This document shows, in pieces, positions 1 through 6,111 of a stretch of DNA of 16,133 nucleotides. Source of the DNA: Oscillospiraceae bacterium (GTDB taxonomy: Bacteria > Bacillota > Clostridia > Oscillospirales > Acutalibacteraceae); NCBI GenBank assembly GCA_003517915.1, contig DOZQ01000107.1, forward strand, positions 44,019 to 60,151, in the 5' to 3' direction. The position numbers and the translations under genes are program-made. The stretch's first letter is position 1. Each line of letters begins with the position of its first letter. The notes below the pieces were generated by a model. The model searched no databases. It was not told the DNA's origin and saw only the letters and a list, made by a program, of their open reading frames with translations.

Positions 1-815
1 TTTTCGGCGGCGTCGCGAATTTGCGAAAGCTCGCCCTTGATCTCCTGTGCATCCATTCCGGTAAAAGCAGCGGACGCATTGTCAAAACTAAATTCCCGCG
101 TGTCCGCGCCGTATTTCTTGCAGAGCATATAGGTTGCGGAATAAGCGGAAAACTCCTGTTCAGGCGACAGCTCCGGGTCGGTAGCCATTTCCGCGCAGGC
201 CATCTCATACGCCACGGCACGGAAGGTGTTAGAAAACTCCATGCCCTTGCGGACAAGGATACTGCCGTCAGGGTCGGTCATTGCGCCCCTGTCGTCGGGC
301 AGCTCGTCTACGCCGATGATCTTCATCGGGTATTTGGCAATGAGCGCGCCCAAAAGCTGCCGTTCGGTATAACGGGGCGGCGGGGCCGTTCTCAGCTTAC
401 GCGTGTCCACCTGTGAAATATCAAACACCTTTTTGACGTTATAGCCTGTGCCGGGGGTGTTATCCTCTTTGGTGTACTCATGGGGTTCCAGAATAGCGAT
501 AGCCGTCTGTCCCGGCCTGACGGAACAGTTCTGCCGTTTCCAGTAATCAAAATCCCCAAGGCGGGAAGCGTCGGGGTTCTGCGCGAAGGTCAGCAGGGCG
601 TTGACCGCGCTGTAACGGTCAAGCCGGGACTGCAAGTCGAGGAAGGACTGAAACTTCCCGCCGTCAGCCGCCACGTCATATGCGGTTTCATCCGACAACT
701 CAAACACGCCCTCGCGCTCGGCTTTTTTCTTCGCCGCGTATTCCTCTTTGGAAAGCTGTGGCGCACCCGATTCCTCAAATGGGGCATTGTTCAATAAATC
801 ATCAAAATTGTTCAT
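1..815 (-). CDS. ArdC-like ssDNA-binding / antirestriction-type protein, partial (C-terminus beyond the window)
   Basis: I translated this by hand from the ATG at 815-813; about 271 residues are visible and the frame is still open at the window edge. Residues about 50-110 resemble the N-terminal ssDNA-binding domain of ArdC (DUF1738): a segment SRLDRYSAVNALLTFAQNP followed by DYWKRQNCSVRPGQTAIAIL. ArdC proteins protect incoming single-stranded DNA from restriction. In ArdC the second domain is zincin-like with HExxH. The matching helix here, near residue 202, reads AYEMACAEM, so both histidines are missing and peptidase activity is unlikely. The start follows GAGAGG and lies 4 nt after the pcfB-like stop, so the two genes are probably translationally coupled in the relaxase operon. 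The ArdC-like assignment is from motif recognition; the biological role is inferred. Confidence 0.75.
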   Translation of the reverse strand, partial: MNNFDDLLNNAPFEESGAPQLSKEEYAAKKKAEREGVFELSDETAYDVAADGGKFQSFLDLQSRLDRYSAVNALLTFAQNPDASRLGDFDYWKRQNCSVRPGQTAIAILEPHEYTKEDNTPGTGYNVKKVFDISQVDTRKLRTAPPPRYTERQLLGALIAKYPMKIIGVDELPDDRGAMTDPDGSILVRKGMEFSNTFRAVAYEMACAEMATDPELSPEQEFSAYSATYMLCKKYGADTREFSFDNASAAFTGMDAQEIKGELSQIRDAAE

Positions 816-819
816 TGGG

Positions 820-1677
820 TTAAGACCTCTCTTTCGATTTTTTGGATTTACCGCCGCGTGGCGGCTGCTTGTGGGTAGTGGAAGAATTGCCGCGCGGCTT
901 GTGGGCCGACTGCCGCTCGTCCCGCATGGGCGCGTCCGCTTCTTTCTTCGCCTGCGCCGCTTTAATTTCCCGGATTTCCTCTTTCACAGACGGCTTATCA
1001 TTCAAAGTACCCCTTGCGGATTTGCTTCTGCTCCCGGAGGTAGGCTCGGACGGACGGGTTTTCGCTGCCCTTGCCGTTTCGGGGTTTGTGGGTGATTCCT
1101 TTGCCGGGGTGGTTTTTGCCACGTCCGGGGTTTCCGGCGCTTTTTCCGGTGCGGCCTTGCCCTCATTCGTGCCGAGCAGATCATCAAGCAGCTTTTCTGT
1201 ATCGTTCTTGTCCGGGGATTCCGGCTCCGCGCCGATTTCCTGTGACTTGTCGGCCTTGCCTTTGATGATTTCGCTCTCGATCTTCGCCTTGTCAACCTTG
1301 GCAAACTTGAAGCGTTCCACCACGCGGCTGATTTTCGGCGCATCGTCGGCCTTGACGAGAATATCGCACAAGCCGTCCGGCGTATTCTTGCGGTTGCGCA
1401 GGACGCAGTAGACGATGCCGTACTGCTTCGCACCCTGCATAAACTGCTTCAAATCGCTGTCCTTCACCGAAAAAATCTCCAGTGATTTACCGGATTTGAG
1501 CATGGAGGTCATGCGCGCCTTGCCTTTCGGCTTTAGTTTGCTGTTTTTGGATTTGAGCGCCGCCACAAGAAACATGGCAATTTCCTTTGCCGCCGTACCG
1601 GTGATTTTGGCGGCGACTTCAACACCCTCTAAACTCATGCGTACAATTTGTTCAGCGGCGTCCCCTGAATGGTTCAT
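820..1677 (-). CDS. pcfB: PcfB family protein (DUF3801)
   Basis: This is a 285-residue protein. Residues 1-115 match the PcfB/DUF3801 pattern: an N-terminal helix with EQIVRMSLEGVEVAAKITG, then KGKARMTSMLKSGKSLEIF and a core with QYGIVYCVLRNR. Residues about 120-285 are a low-complexity, K/E/P/A-rich and probably disordered tail ending in a basic stretch (GGKSKKSKERS). PcfB is encoded beside the relaxase and coupling protein in pCF10-type and Tn1549-type elements; its exact biochemical role is not established, but the context points to the relaxosome or substrate delivery. The ATG follows AAAGGAG by 10 nt and lies 26 nt inside the end of the relaxase gene. The next gene starts 4 nt after its stop. 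No membrane segment or signal peptide is visible. Confidence 0.85.
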   Translation of the reverse strand: MNHSGDAAEQIVRMSLEGVEVAAKITGTAAKEIAMFLVAALKSKNSKLKPKGKARMTSMLKSGKSLEIFSVKDSDLKQFMQGAKQYGIVYCVLRNRKNTPDGLCDILVKADDAPKISRVVERFKFAKVDKAKIESEIIKGKADKSQEIGAEPESPDKNDTEKLLDDLLGTNEGKAAPEKAPETPDVAKTTPAKESPTNPETARAAKTRPSEPTSGSRSKSARGTLNDKPSVKEEIREIKAAQAKKEADAPMRDERQSAHKPRGNSSTTHKQPPRGGKSKKSKERS

Positions 1678-3076
1678 GTCGGATAGGCTCCTTTCTTTGA
1701 GATTTTTCCTGTTCCTCCGCCGCCCTGTGGATTTTATCCCGCATATCGGCGGAGCGTTTCTCTATATCCTCACACAGCCTCACCTCCTTTCGCAGACCGC
1801 TGATCTGGACAGTCAATTCTGATATTTGAGTTTTAACCGCTGTTAATTTGTTCTCATCCCGAATACTCCGCGCCTGATACCGCAAGGATTTGCGGTTGCT
1901 GGATAGAGATATGATTTCTTCCGTCAACCCTTCCTTATGGGCGGCAAGCTGTTCAGCGGTATCAATGCCGTGCTTCACCAGCAGGCGTGTTTCCTTTGAA
2001 ATGTTTTGAATAAAGCGGATGTCCTCACGAAAGAGGAAGTAAATGCTTTTCGGATTCGGCTTCCGCTTTTTCGGCAGGACGCCCATTTTATACAGATAAG
2101 AAAAATACAGGGCGCGATACCCTGTAATCTTTCTTGCCGTATTCAATTGGCCTATGAGGTGTACCCGCTTGGATGGTTTTTCCGCAGGGATGATGCACCG
2201 TGCCGGGCGGGTGTTCGCTAATATGCGGTTACGAATGGATTCGATAGAATAATCCTCGCCAAAGTTACGGCAGAGCTTTAAGCCCCGGTCTTTGCCCGGA
2301 GGACACACGGTAATGTCCTTGCCTAATTTGATACGCCAGCCTTTTTTGTAAAGGTTATCCCAAAGCTGCCGTTCGGTCATGGATTCCAAAATCGCTTGGT
2401 CGATGTCTGCTTTGACAATGCTGCGGTAGGTGGGCTTGCCCTCTTTTTCAGCTTGCCACTCGCCGTACTGCTTGGACTGACCGCGCTTCGGCTCCTCAAT
2501 CACTGACAGACCATAATCCCGGCACAGCTTGTCCGATTCCTGCTGCATAAGCCAGTAGTCACGCTCGGAACGGTAATACTTTCGCCCGTCTGCCATCGAC
2601 ACATTATTCAGCACAAAATGGTTGTGAAGATGATTGGATTTGTCGAGGTGGGTTGCCACGACTACCTGATAGCGGTCGCCCCAAAGACGCTCCGCCAGCT
2701 TGACGCCAATTTCGTGCGCCATTTCCGGGGCAGCCTCACCGGGAGCGAAAGACTGATAACCGTGGTAGGCGACAACACTATCCGTCTTGCCAAAGAGCGC
2801 TTTAACCGCCATCATCTCCTGACGGGCTATGGGAACGCGGCAGTTGACGCCTGTAACAAACCGCTGCATGATTTCTACATTTTCATCATGGGTTCGTTCC
2901 ACGGTCTTTTTCGTCTGCACGGCATAGTAGATCACGTCCGAAAGTCCCTGCGTCTGCTCATCCGTCATGCTGTTTTTTTCAAAGTAAGCGGGGTTCTCGG
3001 TTTTGTCGGGATTCTCCACATACACAACCACCTTGCCAAGCCAACCCTTAACCGCCCATATTGATGTGGTCGCCAC
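1652..3076 (-). CDS. MOBP-type relaxase / mobilization nuclease
   Basis: The relaxase nicks oriT and stays covalently bound to the 5' end of the transferred strand. Numbered from the GTG at 3076 (474 aa), the features are: a likely catalytic tyrosine at Tyr19 in KVVVYVENPDKT; a motif YHGYQSFAPGE at about 104-114; and the metal-binding histidine motif III, HLDKSNHLHNH, at 143-153. The C-terminal third (about 380-460) is charged and predicted coiled coil. The open frame extends 18 codons further up to 3130, but that extension overlaps the mobC-like gene, and relatives I recall begin close to the T-x-I-W-x-V-K-G-W-L-G segment. GTG at 3076, 4 nt after the mobC stop and 12 nt after GAGGGG, is therefore preferred. 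The gene overlaps pcfB by 26 nt. The family call is firm; the exact start is moderately certain. Confidence 0.92.
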   Translation of the reverse strand: MATTSIWAVKGWLGKVVVYVENPDKTENPAYFEKNSMTDEQTQGLSDVIYYAVQTKKTVERTHDENVEIMQRFVTGVNCRVPIARQEMMAVKALFGKTDSVVAYHGYQSFAPGEAAPEMAHEIGVKLAERLWGDRYQVVVATHLDKSNHLHNHFVLNNVSMADGRKYYRSERDYWLMQQESDKLCRDYGLSVIEEPKRGQSKQYGEWQAEKEGKPTYRSIVKADIDQAILESMTERQLWDNLYKKGWRIKLGKDITVCPPGKDRGLKLCRNFGEDYSIESIRNRILANTRPARCIIPAEKPSKRVHLIGQLNTARKITGYRALYFSYLYKMGVLPKKRKPNPKSIYFLFREDIRFIQNISKETRLLVKHGIDTAEQLAAHKEGLTEEIISLSSNRKSLRYQARSIRDENKLTAVKTQISELTVQISGLRKEVRLCEDIEKRSADMRDKIHRAAEEQEKSQRKEPIRHEPFRGRR

Positions 3077-3080
3077 CGCG

Positions 3081-3509
3081 TCACAGCACCCCTCGCTTAT
3101 CGTTTTTGCTTTGCGAAGCAAAAGACTCACCGCTGCGGGGCTGTTCCTCCCCCCACAAAGCCTGCGGACTTTGCGGAGACCCCGTTATTTTCCTCGGCAG
3201 CATGACGGCGTTGGTGATTTTTAATAAGGCTCTGTCCAAAGCCTTGACCACTTCGTCATATCGGGCAGCATCTACGACATTCAGCACATGGACCTTCTGT
3301 GCAATCTGATTGAGGTTACCGCCTATCCGCCGAAGCTCATTCATCATAGAAAAGTAGTCGGGCGGCGGCATATCGGCGGGGACGACGCCCTCAATCAAAT
3401 GCCGGATATATACTTCCTGCGATACGCCCGACCGCTTGACCAGCTTCTTTAGGCGTTGATGTTCATCCTTATTAAAACGGACAATTACTTGAATATTTCG
3501 ATTTCTCAC
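3081..3509 (-). CDS. mobC: MobC-like relaxosome accessory protein (ribbon-helix-helix)
   Basis: This is a 142-residue protein starting at GTG 3509, preceded by AAAGGGTGAG. The N-terminus (RNIQVIVRFNKDEHQRLKKL, then SGVSQEVYIRHLI) has the strand-helix-helix form of a ribbon-helix-helix DNA-binding domain. Residues about 53-69 carry the MobC signature NELRRIGGNLNQIAQKVH. Such proteins bind inverted repeats at oriT and help the relaxase melt the nick region; the candidate oriT lies directly upstream of this gene. After about residue 105 the family similarity ends. The last 35 or so residues (from LPRKITGSPQSPQ onward) are low-complexity and lie over a DNA segment with a perfect hairpin, so this tail may be a by-product of a nucleic-acid element. 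The stop is 4 nt before the preferred relaxase start. Confidence 0.88.
   Translation of the reverse strand: MRNRNIQVIVRFNKDEHQRLKKLVKRSGVSQEVYIRHLIEGVVPADMPPPDYFSMMNELRRIGGNLNQIAQKVHVLNVVDAARYDEVVKALDRALLKITNAVMLPRKITGSPQSPQALWGEEQPRSGESFASQSKNDKRGVL
3104..3123. repeat. Perfect 8-bp inverted repeat with TGCG loop in the mobC tail
   Basis: TTTTGCTT at 3104-3111 and AAGCAAAA at 3116-3123 form a perfect stem around a 4-nt loop. It lies in the last codons of the mobC-like gene, 28 nt upstream (in the transcribed direction) of the relaxase GTG. The strong base symmetry inside a coding region, with a non-conserved protein tail over it, suggests selection at the DNA or RNA level: a relaxase-mRNA control hairpin or an accessory protein-binding site. 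The function is inferred. Confidence 0.55.
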
Positions 3510-3521
3510 AAACTCACCCTT

Positions 3522-3549
3522 TCTATAATTGATGGGGTTTTAGGGGCAA
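3522..3549 (-). promoter_or_regulatory. Possible weak promoter for mobC-relaxase-pcfB operon
   Basis: On the minus strand, TTGCCC (3549-3544) and TATAGA (3527-3522) are separated by 16 nt, each matching 4 of 6 consensus bases. The -35 lies within the 10-bp perfect inverted repeat, so a bound MobC dimer could repress it. The match is weak, and read-through from the primase/dpnD genes is the alternative. Confidence 0.3.
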
Positions 3550-3561
3550 ACTTGCCCCTAA
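3540..3561. repeat. Perfect 10-bp inverted repeat at candidate oriT
   Basis: The arms TTAGGGGCAA (3540-3549) and TTGCCCCTAA (3552-3561) are perfect complements around 2 nt. The tight spacing suits a dimeric protein site better than an RNA hairpin. A MobC-like ribbon-helix-helix dimer is the obvious candidate ligand. The repeat also covers the possible -35 of a mobC promoter, which would allow autoregulation. Confidence 0.75.
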
Positions 3562-3567
3562 CAAGTT

Positions 3568-3598
3568 GTGTCGGGACAGCCTGTGGCTATCCCGACAC
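3568..3598. repeat. 14-bp inverted repeat next to the putative nick region
   Basis: The arms are GTGTCGGGACAGCC (3568-3581) and GGCTATCCCGACAC (3585-3598), with loop TGT. There is a single C.A mismatch, which becomes a G.T wobble on the other strand. This is the hairpin expected beside an oriT nick, used for relaxase recognition and for termination of strand transfer. Confidence 0.7.
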
Positions 3599-3667
3599 GT
3601 TGCTTGCTGGTATAGTGCATTCAAAAAGCTCGACATTCCGAGGCTCACCATCCGAAAAAGAAAACGG

Positions 3668-3853
3668 TCAGCGTTCCCGGTCATTCCGTGACGGAACAGT
3701 AAAGGTCACGCCCGTAAAATGCGCGGCATCGAGAACATATTCGCTGTCCTTCCAGTTGCGCTCGACGATCTCCCGTGCCTGCGCCGCGTTGTCGGCTTCC
3801 ACCGTCACGATCATTTCGAGGGTTTCTCTGATTCTAACTTTATACTCTTTCAT
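3668..3853 (-). CDS. DpnD/PcfM family small protein
   Basis: This 61-residue protein (MKEYKVRIRETLEMIVTVEA..., with AREIVERNWKDSEYVLDA) matches the DpnD/PcfM family pattern: a beta strand pair, an AQA-x-EIVE helix, then a short strand region. The biochemical function is not established; members occur in conjugative plasmids such as pCF10 (pcfM) and beside the DpnII restriction genes. The ATG overlaps the stop of the upstream primase-like gene as ATGA (3853-3850) and has an AAGGAG site upstream, so translation is probably coupled. It is the last gene before the candidate oriT. Confidence 0.85.
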   Translation of the reverse strand: MKEYKVRIRETLEMIVTVEADNAAQAREIVERNWKDSEYVLDAAHFTGVTFTVPSRNDRER

Positions 3854-4800
3854 CTGGCTTCGCTCCTTTCCTTGCTCTGCGCCCGTGATAATCCCAAACG
3901 GTCGCAGAGATAATCGTTATAATCCTTGCCGGATGGCGGCGGCTTGTCGCTGATCTCATAGCTGCCCGGCAGCACCGCCCGGATGCTCTGAACCGCTGCC
4001 CGTCCTGTTTCGTCGTTGTCAAACCGTAGAACGATGTTTCGAATATACGGGTTGTTTTCCAGAAACCGCTCCAGCGCGGCAGGGACGGCGGTTTCCTCCG
4101 CGTTATCCTTTGGGCGGTACACGCCGGAGAGCGATAACAGGTTATCCTGCCGCCAGTCTTTCCCGTACAGACTAAGCAGAGTAGCGTAGGATAACAGGTC
4201 TATGGGACTTTCAAACAGGTGCAGGGTAGTGCTGTCCGATGCTGCCGGAATACCGAACGAGTAATGCTTGTCGCTTCCGGCGGCTTCGCCCATGAATCCC
4301 TCGCCGCGTATAGCAGCATACCGGGGGTTATCGTTTTCATCCATGCCGACAAATACGGCGTTTTGGTGCGGATAGCTCTCTAAAAGTAGTCCGGTTTTCA
4401 TGCAGAAAACAATAATATCGCGGTCAATCCCACGCCCTAAAAGATACTGATGACTGGCTGAATAGCTGGCGTGGGGCATAACAAACGCCTGTGGCTTTTT
4501 CTGTTTCGGCTTGGACGAAAAAACGGGTGGCGTTACTGCCGTCCGTCCTGTGATTTGTTCCACCGCGTCGATGAAGCTCATGTCGTTTACTTTTATGAGG
4601 TAGTCGAGCGCCGATCTGCCGCCGATTCCCCGGCTGTGCCACATCCATTTTCCGTTGCTGATTTTTAAGCTGTCGTGGGTGCGGGTGCAATAGACGTTGC
4701 CGGAAAAATGAACAAGCTCCTGCGGCTCGTAGTTTTGGAGGTAGGTCAGCAAATCCATTTTCTTAGCTTCCTGTATCACCTCCGGGGCAATATATGGCAT
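3850..4800 (-). CDS. DUF3991 and TOPRIM domain primase-like protein
   Basis: This is a 316-residue protein. The N-terminal part (about 30-85) looks like a DnaG-type zinc finger followed by its usual helix (GGRSALDYLIKVNDMSFIDAVEQI). The ligand set appears altered: VYCTRTHDS in place of CPFH, and WHSRGIGG in place of CxxCG. Residues about 90-175 fit DUF3991. A TOPRIM fold follows, with the acidic motif LFESPIDLL near 192 and the metal site RFDNDETGR near 260. The family is typical of conjugative elements and is thought to make primers or process single-stranded DNA during or after transfer. The TOPRIM acidic residues are intact, so activity is plausible. The start has a very strong site, AGGAGGTG at 4815-4808. 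It overlaps the dpnD-like gene by 4 nt. Confidence 0.9.
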   Translation of the reverse strand: MPYIAPEVIQEAKKMDLLTYLQNYEPQELVHFSGNVYCTRTHDSLKISNGKWMWHSRGIGGRSALDYLIKVNDMSFIDAVEQITGRTAVTPPVFSSKPKQKKPQAFVMPHASYSASHQYLLGRGIDRDIIVFCMKTGLLLESYPHQNAVFVGMDENDNPRYAAIRGEGFMGEAAGSDKHYSFGIPAASDSTTLHLFESPIDLLSYATLLSLYGKDWRQDNLLSLSGVYRPKDNAEETAVPAALERFLENNPYIRNIVLRFDNDETGRAAVQSIRAVLPGSYEISDKPPPSGKDYNDYLCDRLGLSRAQSKERSEAR

Positions 4801-4829
4801 ATAGAAACACCTCCTTCTGAAATGAAATA

Positions 4830-4856
4830 AGCCGCCCGGTTTGAAGCCGGACGGCT
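4830..4856 (-). terminator. Hairpin between nucleotidyltransferase and primase genes (terminator or leader hairpin)
   Basis: The arms AGCCGCCCGG (4830-4839) and CCGGACGGCT (4847-4856) enclose a 7-nt loop. In minus-strand RNA all ten pairs form, one as U.G; in plus-strand RNA one pair is lost. A U-rich stretch (UUAUUUCAUUU) follows in the minus direction. The simplest reading is an intrinsic terminator for the nucleotidyltransferase. Because a possible promoter lies just upstream (4867-4872), it could also be a 5' leader hairpin of the primase mRNA. Confidence 0.6.
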
Positions 4857-4866
4857 ATGTATGCTG

Positions 4867-4894
4867 ATTATATGAATAATGGGAATGTAGGAAA
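4867..4894 (-). promoter_or_regulatory. Possible promoter for the primase-dpnD genes
   Basis: On the minus strand there is a perfect -10, TATAAT (4872-4867), with only a weak -35 (TTTCCT, 16 nt upstream). A transcript from here would start near 4860 and carry the 4856-4830 hairpin at its 5' end before the strong AGGAGGTG ribosome site. This would give the transfer genes a promoter independent of the cassette upstream. It is tentative. Confidence 0.35.
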
Positions 4895-4902
4895 TGCTTT
4901 TG

Positions 4903-5619
4903 CTATTCCTTGAAAGTCATTATTTCTTCAAGGCGGCTGTTCCCTTCGGGATAAGCTGTTTTAAGAGCATTTATCAGCCAATCTTTACTTTCGCGCGACA
5001 GAGCAGGCGCATTAGAATAAAAGTCAATTCGGTTTTTATCTCTATGATATTCAGAATTTATATATACCGGATTGCATATAAAAAGCAGTATAATCTCTGG
5101 TGCTAAATATGGCACACTGTTATTGTACAGCATAGCTTTATCAAGCGCTCTCATTATGCGTTTCTCTTTATCGCAAACGAAATTTCTGTCCTGTCGCAGA
5201 TTAAATACAACTTCAATAAAATCAAATTCCAACTGTTCATTATTAAGAATTTCGTAATCAAAGCAATTATCTTCACCTTGTTTTGGCTTAATCTTTATGA
5301 ATGAGCATTCAGGTTTAATCACCCAGACACTACTAAGCATTGTAAGCTTTTCGTCGTTAGCGTTAAGTATCGACCGCAAATAACTATCAGCGTTCTTGTT
5401 ATCAATCCACTCTACCTTATGCTCAAAAACATTCCAACCGGCAGCAAGCATAAACTCTACAATCTTTCCCCTGTCTTCGGAGAACACTGATATATCAATA
5501 TCGGAATGGGGGCGATGGATTGTTCCTGTAAATAATTCTAATGCATGTCCACCGCAGAAAGCATAGGGATATCTAAAGTCTTTCATAAAATTGAAACATT
5601 CAATTACAAGCCGATTCAT
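4903..5619 (-). CDS. Nucleotidyltransferase, aminoglycoside/lincosamide adenylyltransferase-like
   Basis: This is a 238-residue protein. The Pol-beta-type nucleotidyltransferase signature is intact: CGGHALELFTG (Gly23-Gly24) followed by RPHSDIDISV, with catalytic Asp40 and Asp42. The GG-x-AL-x-L-x-G-x-x-x-R-x-H-x-DID spacing, and the late segment PYLAPEIILLFI...DF...LSRESKDWL, resemble the ANT(2'')/LinA-type family (PF10706-like) rather than AbiEii toxins. Such enzymes transfer AMP to small molecules, but many members have no known substrate, so resistance should not be assumed. The gene is clearly more AT-rich than the backbone, lies in a cassette between backbone modules and points away from the XRE operon. 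GGGGG lies 7 nt before the ATG. The family is fairly sure; the substrate is unknown. Confidence 0.75.
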   Translation of the reverse strand: MNRLVIECFNFMKDFRYPYAFCGGHALELFTGTIHRPHSDIDISVFSEDRGKIVEFMLAAGWNVFEHKVEWIDNKNADSYLRSILNANDEKLTMLSSVWVIKPECSFIKIKPKQGEDNCFDYEILNNEQLEFDFIEVVFNLRQDRNFVCDKEKRIMRALDKAMLYNNSVPYLAPEIILLFICNPVYINSEYHRDKNRIDFYSNAPALSRESKDWLINALKTAYPEGNSRLEEIMTFKE

Positions 5620-5699
5620 AATGAAACCCCCGTGTTATCTGAATTTATATAAGCATATTCAACTTCCGAATATAGCCATAATCAAAACTTAGCAGGATC

Positions 5700-5728
5700 A
5701 TTATACCATTATTCAATTGACAATGCAA
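5700..5728 (-). promoter_or_regulatory. Divergent promoter for the nucleotidyltransferase gene
   Basis: On the minus strand, TTGCAT (5728-5723) and a perfect TATAAT (5705-5700) are separated by exactly 17 nt. The -35 box directly abuts the -35 box of the opposite-facing XRE promoter (5717-5722) and lies inside the plus promoter's spacer. RNA polymerase binding at the two promoters should be mutually exclusive. Confidence 0.5.
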
Positions 5729-5745
5729 GCGATTGTTCGTATAAT
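5717..5745 (+). promoter_or_regulatory. Perfect consensus sigma-A promoter for the XRE operon
   Basis: TTGACA (5717-5722), a 17-nt spacer and TATAAT (5740-5745) match the consensus at all 12 positions. Transcription would begin near 5752, about 54 nt upstream of the preferred XRE start. A promoter this strong in front of a regulator gene usually implies tight repression, and the repeats at 5729-5771 are suitable operators. Confidence 0.8.
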
Positions 5746-5771
5746 ATAAAGCGTAACGAGCGATTGTTCGT
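5729..5771 (+). repeat. Two direct repeats GCGATTGTTCGT, probable XRE operators
   Basis: GCGATTGTTCGT occurs at 5729-5740 and again at 5760-5771, 31 bp apart, about three helical turns, so both copies face the same side. The first fills the spacer and touches the -10 of the XRE promoter; the second covers the early transcribed region. Each has an imperfect dyad (CGA-N4-TCG; the second extends to ACGA...TCGT), suiting a dimeric HTH repressor. Control by one or both XRE proteins encoded just downstream is inferred. Confidence 0.65.
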
Positions 5772-5805
5772 TGAATTAAGTGCTTATCAAGAGAGGGGCT
5801 TTATT

Positions 5806-6111
5806 ATGGGTTGGGAAATCATGACGACTGAAAACTCGGTGCTAAAAAGTCAGCGTGAAAAGCTGGGGCTTACACAAGAGGAAGTTGCGCAAAGAGCGGG
5901 AATCAGGCTAGAACAGTACCAGCGTTACGAGAAGAATGACATTCGAATTTCGTCTTCCTCTCTACGTATCGTTCATGCGGTCTTAAAGGCGTTGGAGCTT
6001 GATACCACCGATTTTACCAAAGGAAAATATGCCACAAGATCAATCACCGAGGATGATCCCCTCTATAAATTTATCAAGGAGTTCGAAAAGATGGAGGGGG
6101 AGCATGAATAA
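5806..6111 (+). CDS. XRE-family HTH transcriptional regulator (first of tandem pair)
   Basis: The ATG at 5806 is preferred because GAGAGGGG lies 7 nt upstream; it gives 101 residues. Starts at 5764 (upstream) and 5821 are possible, but the first lies inside the operator repeat. Residues about 12-65 form an XRE/Cro-like helix-turn-helix: LKSQREKLGLTQEEVAQRAGIRLEQYQRYE. The tail after residue 75 is short and acidic. The protein probably represses its own perfect-consensus promoter and perhaps the divergent nucleotidyltransferase gene. It overlaps the next gene by 8 nt (ATGAATAA) and is clearly homologous to it. Confidence 0.85.
   Translation: MGWEIMTTENSVLKSQREKLGLTQEEVAQRAGIRLEQYQRYEKNDIRISSSSLRIVHAVLKALELDTTDFTKGKYATRSITEDDPLYKFIKEFEKMEGEHE

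Larger units (their letters stand above)
3540..3620. other. Candidate origin of transfer (oriT)
   Basis: The 158-bp gap between the dpnD-like and mobC-like genes contains two adjacent inverted repeats. Beyond the second, 11 nt after its arm, lies GGTATAGTGCATTC (3609-3622). This layout, an imperfect hairpin followed closely by a GGTA-AGTGC-type sequence, resembles oriT of the MOBP/RSF1010 (R1162) group, whose nick region reads GGTAAGTGCG/CCC. The position beside mobC and the relaxase is where oriT is expected. The nick would probably fall near 3618-3620 on the plus strand as written, but that is inference from similarity. No other intergenic region in the window has comparable structure. Confidence 0.6.

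Noticed and set aside
842..1411. 189-codon plus-strand frame with hydrophobic character
   Set aside because: Antisense to the low-complexity tail of the pcfB-like gene; its composition is explained by the complementary strand.
1002..1433. 143-codon same-strand frame inside the pcfB-like gene
   Set aside because: Extremely arginine/serine/proline-rich product typical of a frameshifted high-GC gene; no ribosome site recognised.
3077..3130. Longer N-terminus for the relaxase, starting at 3130
   Set aside because: It would overlap mobC by about 50 bp and adds a segment (SLLLRKAKTISEGCC) not expected in the family; GTG 3076 starts close to the conserved N-terminus.
4903..5619. AbiEii-type (type IV toxin) reading of the nucleotidyltransferase
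   Set aside because: The RPHSDID spacing and the PYLAPE...LSRESKDWL tail fit the antibiotic adenylyltransferase-like family better, and no AbiEi-like antitoxin is adjacent, only XRE proteins on the opposite strand.
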